Source of the DNA: Bos javanicus
Taxonomy: Eukaryota; Chordata; Mammalia; Artiodactyla; Bovidae
Direction of reading: 5' to 3'
Assembly (NCBI RefSeq): GCF_032452875.1
Contig: NC_083897.1
Span: forward strand, 9,530,854-9,594,853
Length of the DNA: 64,000 nucleotides
The notes under the pieces were generated by a model. It saw nothing but the letters and a program-made list of their open reading frames with translations. It was not told the DNA's origin and ran no database searches. A program made the position numbers and the translations under genes. Positions 1 to 12,447 of the stretch are shown piece by piece. Position 1 is the stretch's first letter. Every line of letters starts with the position of its first letter.

Positions 1-1668
1 GGTAATATTGATAATTGCTCATTATGCCTGAATGCTTTTTTATATAGCTAGCAAAACAATGCTCTTACTTATAATATCTATTCAATACTTGGCAATTTGA
101 ACAGGTCCAAGCATGAAAATGTTTTCATTTTCAGGGAAAACTGTTATCTGGTTATCTACATAGAAAAGTAGATACACACACTGAATGTAGCTTCTTAATA
201 TTTCAGGGTCATACCTGGGTTTTTCATTTTATTTTCATTTGTCTATTACTGACCTGAAAGATATGATTATTATTGTATATAAAATCATTTACCCTCATAA
301 TTATATCCTCTTAATATGTGTTTTCACTTTTTCTTTATATTCCAATTTTCTTATTTCTACCCTCCAACCACTTTATTTTCTACTTTCATATACAGAATAT
401 GTTTTGTTTCTGATCAGAGGCAGATGATGCCTCAGCACCCAGAAGGCTACATAGATCCTGGAAATACCACAAATGCCATTACACACATGGTACCTCCTTG
501 GTGGTGTCAGATGTGTAGCTATAGCAAAGAGCATCCATGGAAATAGCTGAAATGTTGAAGGCAGGTAGGTGGGAGACCAGATGTCAGCTTCTAAAAACAT
601 AGCGGAACAAAAATACAAGAGGCAGTTGTTGTATGAATTGAGCAAAGTAGTTCAACTGAATATGTGAGAACAGGATGACCCAGTGCAAATCTTGGCCAAG
701 CAGCTGATTGGTAAATAACAAACACACATCTTTTGTCAGTTTCAGTTTCATTTTCTCCCTCACTATTCTCATCTAAAGTCTACCCATTTTTCAAATTCCA
801 GATAAAGTCCTACCTTCTGCATGAAGACTTATTTAATAAGGATATGATGAAAGTGAAAATTAGCTTATATATGTGTGTGTTCTTATTGCATCTTTGCAAC
901 AACTCTTTGAGGAAGTGGATCCTCAAAAATGGTAAGAAATTTGGCAAGCCATTTGTCCAACATAGTGTTGATGAATTGAGAACTTGTAGAAAATAAGGTG
1001 CCCATCGAGGATCTAAGAAAAGGTTTCTAGTTAGTTGATTAGATAAATCTCAAGTTTGGGAAACAGAGCAGAACTGGATATAAAGTTTTGGAGCCTTTAG
1101 CAATTAATGATGGCAGTTAAGAACAAGAGAATAGATATGATGACACAGAAAGACTGTTTAGAAGAAGGGTGCCTAAAATAAATAAGGGTCTAAGAACAAA
1201 ACTTGGAGAGACATCAGTATTTAAGGGCTGAATGGAAGCATAGCAGACAGCAAAAGGAAACTAAGAAGGAGTAGCCAGAAAAACAGGAAACAAATCAGTA
1301 GAGTTTGATGTCACCAAAAAAAAGGGAAGATTGAATATCAAAGGAAGTGGTCAATAGACTTAAAGGCTACAGAAAAGTTATAAGCAACTTGATTAACAGA
1401 GGGGAGAGGGCCACATGTGTTCCCCTTAGAATATTTTCTGTAGTTTTATGGGTATAAATTAAAGTACAGGAAATGTATATAAGAACATTTTACAGGATAG
1501 AAGAAGCTTGGACATGCTTATACCATGATGGGGAAGAGCTAATAGAGAAGAAGAGGCTGAAATATAGGAGAGTGGAGAGATTATAAGTGGATTTAGCTTC
1601 CTGAGGAGATGGAAGAGGCCAAGATCCAAATCACAGGGGAAGGATGTAGGTATAAAACTGAGGACAGA
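1..1668. other. AT-rich non-coding stretch, no gene recognised
   Basis: Only short ORFs without family resemblance are present. The part around 1200-1420 reads like a decayed common mammalian repeat whose class I could not settle. No promoter or exon signal stood out. Confidence 0.4.
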
Positions 1669-1999
1669 GGCTTCCTTGATGGTCCAATGGTTGAGAATCC
1701 ACCTTGTAATGCAAGGGACATGGGTTCAATTCTTGATTCAGGAAGATCCCACATGCTGCGGAGCAACTAAGCCTGTGTGCCATAACTACTGTTCGTGTGC
1801 TCTAGAGGCCAGGAGCCACAACTACCAAGCCCACATGCCCACTGAGTCTGTGCTCCGCAACGAGAGAAGCTGCTGCAATGAGAAGCTCGTATACTGCAAT
1901 GAAGTGTAGCCCTCACTCGCTACAATTAGAGAAAAAAGCCACACAGCAATGAAGACCCAGCACAGCCATAAATAAATAAATAAATCTTTTAAAAAATAA
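1669..1999 (+). mobile_element. CHR-2-type tRNA-derived SINE
   Basis: The tRNA-like head (CTTCCTTGATGGTCCAATGG, with a decayed B box near 1723-1735) is followed by the long CHR-2 body of degenerate GCAACTA and CCACAAC motifs. It ends in an (AAAT)n tail at about 1968-1986. CHR SINEs are specific to cetartiodactyls. The short ORF across it is not a gene. Confidence 0.8.
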
Positions 2000-2207
2000 G
2001 ATTGAGGAGAGAAAATTCTTCTGTGAGAACAAGTAAGGTGGGAAATAATGCAGGAGACTTGAGGAGAGAATGGCAACTAAGAAGTATAAGAGAAGGAGCT
2101 AAGCAAAGATAACTCCCTTCCACACAATCCAGAATGGAAAACCCCTCTACATAGCTTGTGGTGCCTCCAGAAGCCCTTAGAAATATTTTAGAGGCAACAT
2201 ATTCACT

Positions 2208-2462
2208 GCTGCTGCTAAGTCGCTTCAATCGTGTCCGACTCTGTGCGACCCCATAGAGAGCAGTCCACCAGGCTTCCCCGTCCCTGGGATTCTCCAGGCA
2301 ACAGCACTGGAGTGGTTGCCATTTCTGTCTCCAATACATGAAAGTGAAGTCCTTCAGTTGTATCTGACTCTTAGCGACCCCATGGACTGCAGCCTACCAG
2401 GCTCCTCCGTCCATGGGATTTTCCAGGCAAGAGTACTGGAGTGGGGTGCCATTGCCTTCTCC
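2208..2462 (-). mobile_element. Bov-A2 SINE with target-site duplication
   Basis: Two tandem BovA monomers lie in antisense, starting with the GCT repeat and ending CCTTCTCC. A perfect 11-bp duplication, ACATATTCACT, flanks it at 2197-2207 and 2463-2473, so both edges are exact. Confidence 0.92.
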
Positions 2463-2638
2463 ACATATTCACTATGATTCACTTTTACCGTACTTGCTCA
2501 CAAACACTGTCTGATCATTCATTAGAGTGCTTAATGCTAAAATTTGAAATGTTCTTCCCTCTTCTTCATTGAATCAGGTTACTTATCTCAGTGTGGCTTC
2601 CTATTTCTTTTTAAAAAAAAATTAATTTATTTCTCAGT

Positions 2639-3447
2639 TCAGTTCAGTCGCTCAGTCGTGTCTGACTCTTCCCAACCCCATGAATCTCAGCACGCCAGGC
2701 TTCCTTGTCCATCACCAACTCCCGGAGTTCACTCAGACTCACGTCCATCGAGTCAGTGATGCCATCCAGCCATCTCATCCTCTGTTGCCCCCTTCTCCTC
2801 CTGCCCCCAATCCCTCCCAGCATCAGAGTCTTTTCCAATGAGTCAACTCTTCGCATGAGGTGGCCAAAGTACTGGAGTTTCAGCTTCAGCATCATCCCCT
2901 CCAAAGAAATCCCAGGGCTGATCTCCTTCAGAATGGATTGGTTGGATCTCCTTGCAGTCCAAGGGACTCTCAAGAGTCTTCTCCAACACCACAGTTCAAA
3001 AGCATCAATTCTTTGGTGCTCAGCCTTCTTCACAGTCCAACTCTCACATCCATACATGACCACAGGAAAAACCATAGCCTTGACTAGACGGACCTTTGTT
3101 GGCAAAGTGATGTCTCCGATTTTCAATATGCTATCTAGATTGGACATAACTTTCCTTCCAAGGAGTAAGCGTTTTTTAATTTCATGGCTGCAGTCACCAT
3201 CAGCAGTGATTTTGGAGCCCCAAAAAATAAAGTCTGACACTTTCCACTGTTTCCCCATCTATTTCCCATGAAGTGATGGGACCGGATGCCATGATCTTCA
3301 TTTTCTGAATGTTGAGCTTTAAGCCAACTTTTTCACTCTCCACTTTCACTTTCATCAAGAGGCTTTTTAGTTCCTCTTCACTTTCTGCCATAAGGGTGGT
3401 GTCAGCTGCATATCTGAGGTTATTGATATTTCTCCCAGCAATCTTAT
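2639..3447 (-). mobile_element. BovB LINE, 3' part
   Basis: The left edge is the BovB 3' terminus (TTCAGTTCAGTTCAG). A 204-codon minus-strand reading frame (2644-3258) encodes the C-terminal BovB reverse-transcriptase tail with the conserved RRIDAFELWCWRRLL segment. A second frame (3200-3391) continues upstream, so one frame break separates them. It is truncated well short of the catalytic core and abuts L1 sequence at about 3448. Confidence 0.92.
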
Positions 3448-3810
3448 TTATTTCTAATTGGAGGATAATTGCTTTACAATATTGTGTTGGTTTCTGCTAT
3501 ACATCAACATGAATCAGCCACAGGCATACATATGTCCCTGCCCTCTTGAAACTTCCTCCCACCTCCATCCTATCCCTCCAGGTTGTCATAGAGGACTGGG
3601 CTGAGCTCCCTGCATCATACAGCAAATTCCCACTGGCTATCTATTTTACATATGTTAATGTATACATTTCACTGCTACTCTCTCTATTCATCCCACGCTC
3701 TCTGTCCCCCACTCTGTCCACAAGTCTGTTCTCTATATCTGGGTCTATTTTCCCAGAGCATCTTGGTCTGGCTTCCCATTACTCTTTAATAATTCCAGTG
3801 CCCCTCATGA
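3448..3810 (-). mobile_element. L1 3' end fragment (L1_BT-like), antisense
   Basis: The antisense artiodactyl L1 3'UTR is recognisable from TGGAGGATAATTGCTTTAC through the pyrimidine-rich stretch at 3540-3780. It sits directly between two oppositely oriented BovB fragments, so the three pieces form a rearranged block, not a clean insertion. Confidence 0.7.
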
Positions 3811-4140
3811 TACTTTTGAACTGTGGTGTTGAAGGAGACTCTTGAGAGTCCTTTGGACTGTAAGGAGATCCAACCAGTCCATCCTAAAGGAAATCAGTCC
3901 TGAATATTCATTGGAAGGATTGATGCTGAAGCTGCAACTCCAATACTTTGGCCACCTGATGTGAAGAACTGACTAATTGGAAAAGACCCTGATGTTGGGA
4001 AAGATTGAAGGCAGGAGGAGAAGGGAACGACAGAGGATGAGACTGTTAGATAGCATCACGGACTTGGTGGACATGAGTTTGAGCAAGCTGCGGGAGTTGG
4101 TGATGAAGAGGGAAGCCTGACGTGCTGCAGTTCATGGTTT
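3811..4140 (+). mobile_element. BovB LINE 3' fragment
   Basis: Plus-strand BovB C-terminal coding sequence starts at TTTTGAACTGTGGTGTTG and runs to the GAAGCCTGACGTGCTGCAG region. The usual terminal GACTGAGCGACTGAACTGA is missing where it meets the LTR stub, which suggests a deletion at the junction. Confidence 0.85.
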
Positions 4141-4142
4141 TC

Positions 4143-4245
4143 CATAGCTTGCATGTCTGGAATTACAATTCTGTTGCCACTCTTAAATAAACTTGATTTC
4201 ACCAGTTAAACCACTTAACTTTTTGTTTTAAAGGTTAGTATTACT
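4143..4245 (+). mobile_element. 5' LTR remnant of the endogenous retrovirus
   Basis: The AATAAA-containing stretch near 4185 resembles the R/U5 end of the 3' LTR at 11120-11220. It is followed by TGGTGTCAG at 4246-4254, a plausible primer-binding site (tRNA-Leu-like from memory). The 5' portion of this LTR is lost. Confidence 0.5.
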
Positions 4246-4448
4246 TGGTGTCAGAAAAATAGAAGGTGATGACCCTTGAAGAACTGGAACAGTATGCAGT
4301 ACACCTGGAAAACTATGCTGAACCCACTTGAGCCCATTGTGCTGTTAACTTCTATGAGTTGTCTTCTTCTTTCTGGTCTGGCAAGTCTCTTAGATTTGAT
4401 CTCTTTCCTTTTGACTGAACTCTGTAACTTTTTTTGAGATCTGCTGGT

Positions 4449-4471
4449 GTGTGTGTGTGTGTGTGTGTGTG
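4449..4471. repeat. (TG)n microsatellite
   Basis: About eleven uninterrupted TG units. A second TG-rich tract lies at about 11655-11682. Confidence 0.9.
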
Positions 4472-7004
4472 GTGCCATTGTCCTTTTGGTGAGTACTGAC
4501 TTGTTTTCTTAATCTCTGGTTTTAAAGTATGTGATCCTAAGCCTATAAAAAGTCTCTCAGGAGGGTCCTCCTTCTGGGAGTCTGTCTGGTTTTATGTTAA
4601 AAACTGTGGTCCTTCCTCATGCACATTTTAAACTAAATGGATCAACTTGAGCAAAAATAATTTAAAACTCCAATGGCCATTATGGGGAATTTTAGACCTC
4701 CCCAAACTTGTTTTTCTCAGAACTGTTAGAAGACTATGGCTCTAAAATTAAGCAGACTGAATGCAATGTTATTTTAATAGGTACCTGGAAGATTTCAAAC
4801 ACATTCAAGACTCTAAAATTGCCTCTTTATAAAATACCATTTCTAAATAAACTGAGGAGAACAAACAGTTGGAAGAAAACAATTAAATTTGCCCATTCCC
4901 ATCCATTTTAGTTCACTGATTCCTAAAATGTTCACTCTTGCCCTTCCTTTTCCTCTTTGTCTCTGTTGCCATCTTCCTCTTACCCTTCTGTATCATTCTG
5001 CCACCTCTATACTCTCTGTTTCCTCATTACAATCCTCCCATTGAACTTCTTTTTTTCTCCCAACCTCTCTCTGATTCCTCTTCCCCTGAACCTCTTAACA
5101 TCAGACCCTCTGGGGATCTAAATTCTAAACCCCTACTTTCTTATCTCCTCTGGATTAAAGCTGAACTATAAGCCATAGTCAAAGACTTCCCCCAAATAAC
5201 AGAATCCTCACAGATTTGCTGTAGACTTATATCAGCTAGTTCATATGCTTGCTGATGAAGTTCAGACCCAACACTGGATAAAAACTAATCGGGATAACCC
5301 TTGGGAAGTCTTTAGAGTTATACCCTGGGGGCAAAGTAATCCCTGCTGTTTTGCTATACCATGAGGATTGGGGAATCACCAGCAACTACAGTTGGCAATT
5401 TCTAGGGTTTTTCCAAAACCAGTTGATGGGAATAAAATTCAAGCTTGTACCTAGAAGTCCAAAGAACCCATGTATGATTGCTGTAGAGTATTCCAAATTG
5501 TCTTTAAAGAAAACTCTTCTTTTGAACGTTGAATACACTTGGGTAGGCATTGTGAGACTGATGTGCTGCCTACTGTGCTAAGGAGGCAACAGCACTTGGG
5601 TAGCCTTTAACTTTGTGTTCATTAATCAACTGAACTGGAATCTTTCTCTTCTGGTTAAAAAGACTAGAATGGAATGGGAAACTATGTCCACTTCAGATTT
5701 AGTTAATTTAGCAAACTAGCTGACCTGCACCCTAGATGATCCAATGAAGAAGAAGACTACAAAAGTCTTCAATTTTCAACTCCAAGAAGTGGAAGCTCTT
5801 AAGCAAAATAAAAATCCTCCTTATCTCTGCTGTTATTACAAAAATCCAGGAAATTGGAACAAAGACTTATGAGCTTGAGCACTCCAGCTGCCTTTAGCCC
5901 TCTAACCAGCCTTTCCAATGCCCTTCTAATCTCTAATGATGGGACTCTGAGGAATTACAGGGTTTTCCCCCAGTCCTTCCCCTTAGCCAACTTTGCAAAA
6001 CCACTCTCCAGATTGGGAATAAATGTCTCTCTGTACTTATTGACACTGGAGGTACGCTCTTGGTATTCAACCTCACTGTTATTAAATTGTCCTTGCCTTG
6101 GAATACTTGGATAAAATAATGTGGGCTACAAATTAAACTCAACAGGTTTCTATTTCTAAACCTATCTCCTTTTGTTTAAGACCTCTAAAAGATACCTGTC
6201 CTTTCCTCCTTAGTTTCTCCACCCCATTCATTTATTGGGCTGAGATTTCTTCATAAAATAACATGCTGGAATTTCTCTCTCCCAAAAGGGGGAAATAGTT
6301 CTAGAATTTGATAACAGCAACCAAAATAGCCAACTAAATAAATCAAATGACCCTTCAATGTATTTTATTTGTTCTGTCTCTGACAGCATTAGAGCTAAGT
6401 GTAAGGATACTAATCATTTGTTCCTATTGGATCAACTATCACTCTCCTTATGGATGAAATCTTCAACAGATATCACCAGAATCCATGGTACACCTCCTAT
6501 CAAGATTGAAGTAGATCCCTTAAAGCCTCTCCAAGAATTGATCAATACCCTATAAGTAAAGAGGACCTCCAGGGCATTAAGCTGATAATAGAAAACCGTT
6601 TGGCCCAGGGCCTCCTTATCTCCTGCACTAGTCCCTGTAACACCCCTATTTTACCTGTAAAGAAACTCAGTGGCTGAGGATGGAGATTTGACCAAGACCT
6701 CTGAGCCACAAATAATATTTTATCCCTCATTACTCTATTGTTCCCAATCCCCATATTTTATTAGCCTCCATCCCCACTTAATGCAAAATTTTAATTGCAA
6801 TTGACTTATGTAGTGCTTTCTTTAGCATCCCAGTAGATAAAGCTAGTCAATTTCTCTTTGCCTTTATTTGGGAAGTACAACAATATACCTGGACAGTAAA
6901 ACCCCATGGTTTTACCAAAAGTTCTTCCTATTTCTTAAAAAAATTAAAAGCTGATTTAGATGATATAAAATTTCCTGGAGGCTCTACTTTATTACAATAT
7001 GTAG

Positions 7005-7526
7005 ATGACTTGCTTCTCTGTTTCACTTCCCAGGTCTCCTCAAGGGAAGATATTTAAGAGCATCCACCTGTTAAAGCTTTTATACTCAAAGGGACATAAA
7101 GTTTCTATGGAGAAACTGCAGCTTATTCAAACTAAAGTTTACTATTTGGGGCATCTGATCTCAGAACAAAGGGTGTACCTAGATCCAGATGGGTTTCATG
7201 GCATTCTGAATTTCCTCCAACCCCAAATCAAACACCAGCTACAAGGTTTTCTCGGGTTGGCTGGCAATAGTCAGAACTTGATTCCAAACTTTTATCTCAT
7301 GGCCCAAGCTCTATATGCCTTACTGAGGAACATGAAACCTGATCTTGTTACTTGTGAAGATCAGAGTGACCTAGCTTTTAAAATGTTAAAGGAAAAACTG
7401 ATAAATCCCCCTACTCTTGGATACATGATTATCATTTTTCCTTGTTCTTCTTCATATATGAGGAGGGAAACACTCTTGGAAATGGGGATCATCCTTGTCT
7501 TGCTGGGTACTAAAGTCAGCAGCTAG
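7005..7526 (+). pseudogene. Reverse-transcriptase remnant of the ERV
   Basis: This is the largest open fragment of the provirus, 173 codons. It covers the part of retroviral reverse transcriptase after the YVDD box, running into the connection region. The YVDD box lies just upstream in a different frame, and that frame hits a stop at 7055-7057. A frameshift therefore separates the catalytic motif from this piece, and the ATG at 7005 is incidental. It is a fossil, not an expressed gene. Confidence 0.75.
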
Positions 7527-8438
7527 ACCCTATGGCATAAGAATACCCTCCTTGCCTCAGAGCCATTCCTGTTACTGTCTTTTTAGTTAAGGCCACCGAA
7601 GAAATAATCATCAAATCTTTTCAAACTATCTGTGTAGTCCATGCAGAAGTCTTCCTAAATTCTTATCACACTCAACACCTTTAGGCCAGTTGTCTCACTT
7701 CCTAGAAAATCCTCTTGCTAACTGCTCCTTATATAACTCTTTTTCACCTAATAACTTTAACTGTATTACCCTTCTTCCCTCATCTGTGGGTGATACTCCT
7801 CATGATTGTTCGACTCTAACAGATCATCTTTTGACCCTTTGCAAAGATTTATAGAAAAATCCCCTAACCAATGCTGAATTTTCATAGTTTACTGATGGTT
7901 CTTATTTAAAGGATGAAAAATGTAAATACTGGGCTAGGTACACAACTGCAACTCCTTTTGAAGTCATTGAGACAGCATCTTTGCCTTTGGTTACCTCAGT
8001 CCACCAGGCTGAATTATATGTTCTTACTCAGGTTGTACTCTAGCCAAGGGTAAATTTGCAGACTTTATACTGATAGTTGGCATGCACTTTAACTTGCCCA
8101 ATGGACTATTCAAGGTTTGGCAAATGGATTATATTCAGCTTTCTCCATCTCATGGATATAAATATGTTTTAGTCATGGTTCGTACGTTTTCCCACTGGGT
8201 CAAAGTTTTTCGATGTAGATAAGCTACTGCCTCTTCAGTATCTACAATATTAATAGAAAAGATTATCCCTACCTGGGTAACTTCTTGAGCTCCATCATGA
8301 CTGGGGAACCCATTTTACTGGCCAAATACTGTATTTGTGCTGTTTGCCTAGATCTACAGCATTTTCATTATGCTTATCATGCTCAGTCTTTAGGACTAGT
8401 TGAATGAACTAACAGCACTATCAAAACACAATTGGCAG

Positions 8439-8733
8439 ACTTCCCTGGTGGTCCAGTGGTTAAGAACCCACCTGCCAATGCAGGGGATACAGATTTGATC
8501 CTTGGTATGGGAAGATTCTACATGGCTTGGGGCAACTAAGTCCATGTGTTACAACTACTGAGACCATGCCTAGAGTCAGTGCTCTACAGTAAGAGAAGCC
8601 ACTACAATGAGAAGCAGTCAGAAGCCTGTGCATAGCAACGAAGAGTAGCTTACCACAACTAGAGAAAGCCTGCATGCAGCATCAAAGACCCAGCACAGCC
8701 AAAAATAAATAATAAAAACTAAAAGAAAAAAAC
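8439..8733 (+). mobile_element. CHR-2 SINE inserted in the ERV integrase region
   Basis: It begins CTTCCCTGGTGGTCCAGTGG and ends in an AAATAAATAATAAAA tail. The flanks CAATTGGCAG and CATTTGGCAA look like a diverged 10-bp target duplication. Retroviral integrase-like sequence continues on both sides, so this SINE is younger than the provirus. Confidence 0.85.
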
Positions 8734-10809
8734 TCATTTGGCAAAATTTGTGGAGACCCTCCAAGTACCTTCGCCAAAAGCATTGCTTGTTGGTCCTTCT
8801 AAATCTCAGATCCATCCCTTTGGAACTCATAATTGCTGGGCACCTCAGGCATGTAGCTCTACAATTAATAAAAGGAGATATACTTCAATATTGAAAAGTT
8901 CTGATTACATCCGTTGAAAATAGTCATGCTTCAGTACAGCAATATTTTCACAGCATGATCCTGAGAGATGAAGACCTCAAACACCATACTTTGCAGCCTG
9001 GAGATTTTGTTTTTTGGAAAAGACATCTCTAGAATGACTCTCTTCAACCCCATGGGAAAGGTCCTAATAAGGTAATATTAACCAACTCTTGTGCTGCCAA
9101 ACTCCAAATTATAGATAGACTCTTGGATTCATGTGTCGTATAAAGAAAGCACCAAACCCTGACTAGACCTATACACTAACTAGTGACTTGAAAACAAAGG
9201 TTTCCAGGAACTGAAGCAGACAACAGGTGAAGGAGACAGTTTTCCTGAGATGACTAGACCAGATGGCTGTCATTTCTCACTTTATTTTCCCTTTCCTTCT
9301 TAGAAAGACAATGCTCTTATCCACATTTCCCACTCTATTGAAAAAGGGGTAAACTTTTCTGATGGATATGTCACCAGAAACTCTATGTTGGATAACCATG
9401 TAGGAGACCTGTTGGTCTTGTCTGTAACCATTTTCTCTGTAATCCCAAATGCCAAGGCTGATTTTATCCACAAGCCTACAGATGTTACCTATCAGGTTAA
9501 GTTGTTATGACTGAATGTTCCCATACCTTATCTCAATCTTTCGCCAATCATAACCATACCACTGTAACTAAACACTCTACTTTTGCTGATCATATGTTCT
9601 TCACTTTCCATGTTATTTTCCTCATCCAAATATGGTCTCCTGCACTCAAGGGAAATACAAATGAGCTTACTCTTGTTTGCAAGGCTTTTAGAAACGTTAT
9701 TTTTGGCATGAAATGGTATTTCAAAGAATGTCATCCCAATTAGTCTGATCCCTAGTTTGAAAAGGGATCAGATTTTAAATCAGAAACTTTAAGCTAATGG
9801 ATTTATCCATTTCCAGACCTCAGCTGGAGTTGCTTGTGCTCCATCTGGCTTCATCTTTGTCTGTGGTGGATGACATTTCCCATGGACATATGAATATTTA
9901 GATAGCTGACAAATCGGAGGTTAATACTTATCATTATATTTAACTGTCCCTGTTAATATCAATAACAAGCCAGAAACCTCTCACTAGTACACCCCATTAA
10001 GCCTCCCTATCTATATTAAATAGGAGCTTCCAGGATACATACATGACTTCAGGTTTGTCTCCATAGGGTGAGACTTTCTACCTTGCATCAGAGTAAGTGC
10101 CATTGATTGCATTATCAGAAATATCTCCCTAACATTAGGAAAGCTAGCCAATTCTGCAGCCAAAGTAGTAGCAGCCAAACAACAATCACTTGACTTAGTG
10201 GCTAAAGTAGTTCTAGACATTTACATAGCCCTTTATAACCTACTTGTTGAACAATGAGGCATTTGTGAGATGTTGCACATGGATAAGTGTCTCTGAAGAG
10301 GTCAAAACTTGATTACACAAAATCAGAGAATAAGCACACTGGTTGCAATAAATTTAATCTGACATGATCCTCTTATTTGTTCAGTTGGCTACCTTCAAGT
10401 CTAAGGTCGTGATTTAGAACCATCATACAAACTGAATTTTTCATATTACTTTCAATTCTACTTTGTATAATTATTTGTAAGTTTTGTAGCTATTGCTTGT
10501 TAAATTCTTTTAGAAATGATGTACAATAAAGTGATGCTAGATTAATGCTTCAAGATAATCTCTAACACTTATGACTTTGATAAAATAAAGAATATAGGTG
10601 GAAAATGCTTAAGAGTTCTTCCTATCCTTCCTTCTTACTCAAATGTGACCTCAACAGTTTCTAATGTGTATACTTTCCCTCTGACATGGCACATGACAAC
10701 GATCAGGAAAGGTCCTTCCTGGCTCTGAGGAACAAAATCACCAAATATAGAAAAACTGACTCTTGATCAGCAATACTTTCAAGGAAAGATTTTGATCAAA
10801 AGGGGGAAA

Positions 10810-11221
10810 TGTAAAAATCAAAAAAGGAAACGTACCATTCTTACATCTTATTTTACATATTCCAGCAGGAAGAAGTTTACTTTACACACCCCAGCAATTA
10901 GAAGGAAGATTTTCTCTTTGCACAGCAACACACAGCCAATGGGAAACTGCCATAACTCTGCCAATGAGAAGCTGCCACAACCCTAAACTCTTGCTCCCAT
11001 TCAAAAACTTTAATTCAGAACAGTCCCTCCAAACTTCCTCCTTTCCTCTTTAAAGATCACTCCTCTTCTTTGTTCATTGGAGTTGCTTACAGTTTGCCAC
11101 ACTTTATATGTACTGAATTTAATTCTTCTGGTTTTCCAAAATAAACTCAATTTTGCTGACTGAATTATTTACCTGTTTGTTTTTGTTTTTGTTTTTTTTT
11201 TAGGTTGAAACTGGTAATCAG
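10810..11221 (+). mobile_element. 3' LTR of the endogenous retrovirus
   Basis: A purine-rich tract (AAAAGGGGGAAA, 10798-10809) directly precedes TGTAAAAATC, the expected layout at a 3' LTR. Inside are a tandem pair of CCAATG/CCAATGAG boxes near 10930-10965 and a poly(A) signal AATAAA at 11140-11145. The 3' border is approximate. Unlike the internal genes it is not interrupted. Confidence 0.65.
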
Positions 11222-11704
11222 GATGCCTTACAGCATCTTGTATAGGGAGGGTACCTTTCATATGGGATATTTACTTCCTGATTTTAGGGGGATGAGGGTC
11301 AGGGTGTCCTTACACTGGCTGTTTCTTAAGTAAATTTAATTCAAACTAATAAATATGCCAAAGTGGCATATTTACCTGGTTTCCACTGCTTCCCCACCAT
11401 GCAACCTCATCACTTTCCTCACATCAGTAGTGCAAGCACAACTTTTTCTCTCAAGTCTCTCCCAAGTCTCTCCCAACACTGTCCAACTCCTTTTTGGGGT
11501 TTTGATAGACCCCAAGTTTGCACTCCTAAACTAGGGGTCTTGAAGCCCCAGTCTCCTTAACCTCAACTCCTTACCCCCCAAATCCACCCCCCCCCACTCA
11601 AGTTCTCTGATCTCCATTGATTCATCCTTCCTTTTACAACAGGATTGAGAGAGTATATGTGTGTGCGTGTGTGTATGTGTGTGGTTGCAGCCCCTAGGTG
11701 CATG

Positions 11705-11988
11705 CTGCTGCTGCTGCTGTTGCTGCTAAGTCACTTCAGTCGTGTCCAACTCTGTGCAACCCCATAGACAGCAGCCTACCAGGCTCCCCTGTCCCTAGGA
11801 TTCTCCAGGCAAGAACACTGGAGTGGGTTGCCATTTCCTTCTCCAATGCATGAAAGTGAAAAGTGAAAGTGAAGTCCCTCAGTTGTGTCCGACTCTTCAC
11901 GACCCCATGGACTGCGGCCCACCAGGCTCCTCTGTCCATGGGATTTTCCAGGCAAGAGTACTGGAGTGGGGTGCCATTGCCTTCTCTG
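11705..11988 (-). mobile_element. Bov-A2 SINE with 13-bp target duplication
   Basis: An antisense dimeric Bov-A2 with GCTGCTGCTG at its left edge. CCCTAGGTGCATG is duplicated perfectly at 11692-11704 and 11989-12001. The insertion lies about 450 bp upstream of the TEX13-family start codon, at the edge of its promoter region. Confidence 0.93.
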
Positions 11989-12001
11989 CCCTAGGTGCAT
12001 G

Positions 12002-12447
12002 ATTGGCAACTATTAGCATCTGGAAGGGATCCGCAGAGCCCGCTGCCACAGCGTGCTTGCATCCTGCTGCCTGCACCAGCTCCCCCCTCCCCTCTGCCAA
12101 GTCTGGTCTCATTGCGGCACCCAGTGCAGCTTCTGGTCCGCTCATCCTGTAGAGGGGGCTCTAGCTGGGTGGCAGGTCTAGCAGCCTTGCGTGCGTGTGA
12201 CTCAGCACGCCTGTGACGAATCACGTTCTCTGCACTTTGGCGGTTGGCATGGTGGTGAGTGGACGTGTTCTACTCTCGGTGAGGAAAGCGGGACCGTGTG
12301 AGGGACAAAAAAGGCGGGTGAGGAGGCCAGGACTGAGCTGGGAAGTGAAGGGCGGACTTGGTAGCAGCTGCAGCTTTTAGCTGCCGCGACTGTCGGAAGG
12401 CAGCGTCTTCCTCAGTGAGGTGGTTGGTTGACTAGGCCTCAGCAGCC
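12002..12447 (+). promoter_or_regulatory. GC-rich promoter and 5'UTR of the TEX13-family gene
   Basis: Sequence between the SINE and the ATG becomes GC-rich with scattered CpGs and no convincing TATA box, fitting a TATA-less germline promoter. The start context is GCAGCCATGG, a strong Kozak match. The transcription start cannot be placed from sequence alone, and the short ORFs here in other frames are not genes. Confidence 0.45.

Larger units (their letters stand above)
4246..10809 (+). pseudogene. Decayed class I endogenous retrovirus, gag-pol-env order
   Basis: The provirus interior lies between an LTR stub and a 3' LTR. Gag-like sequence occupies about 4700-5870 and a protease-like patch about 6000-6090. 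Reverse transcriptase spans about 6440-7530, with YVDD at 6998-7009. An RNase H-like TDGS motif is near 7890. Integrase-like sequence at about 8100-8440 and 8735-9180 is split by a SINE. Envelope-like sequence spans about 9240-10380, and its transmembrane part is visible near 10130-10300. Many stops and frame changes interrupt every gene; the longest open piece is 173 codons at 7005-7526. It cannot encode functional proteins. The YVDD box and gene order suggest a gammaretrovirus-like ERV. Confidence 0.8.

Noticed and set aside
2705..3271. 188-codon plus-strand ORF
   Set aside because: It is the antisense shadow of the BovB reverse-transcriptase tail; the same holds for 40922-41488 and 27570-28115.
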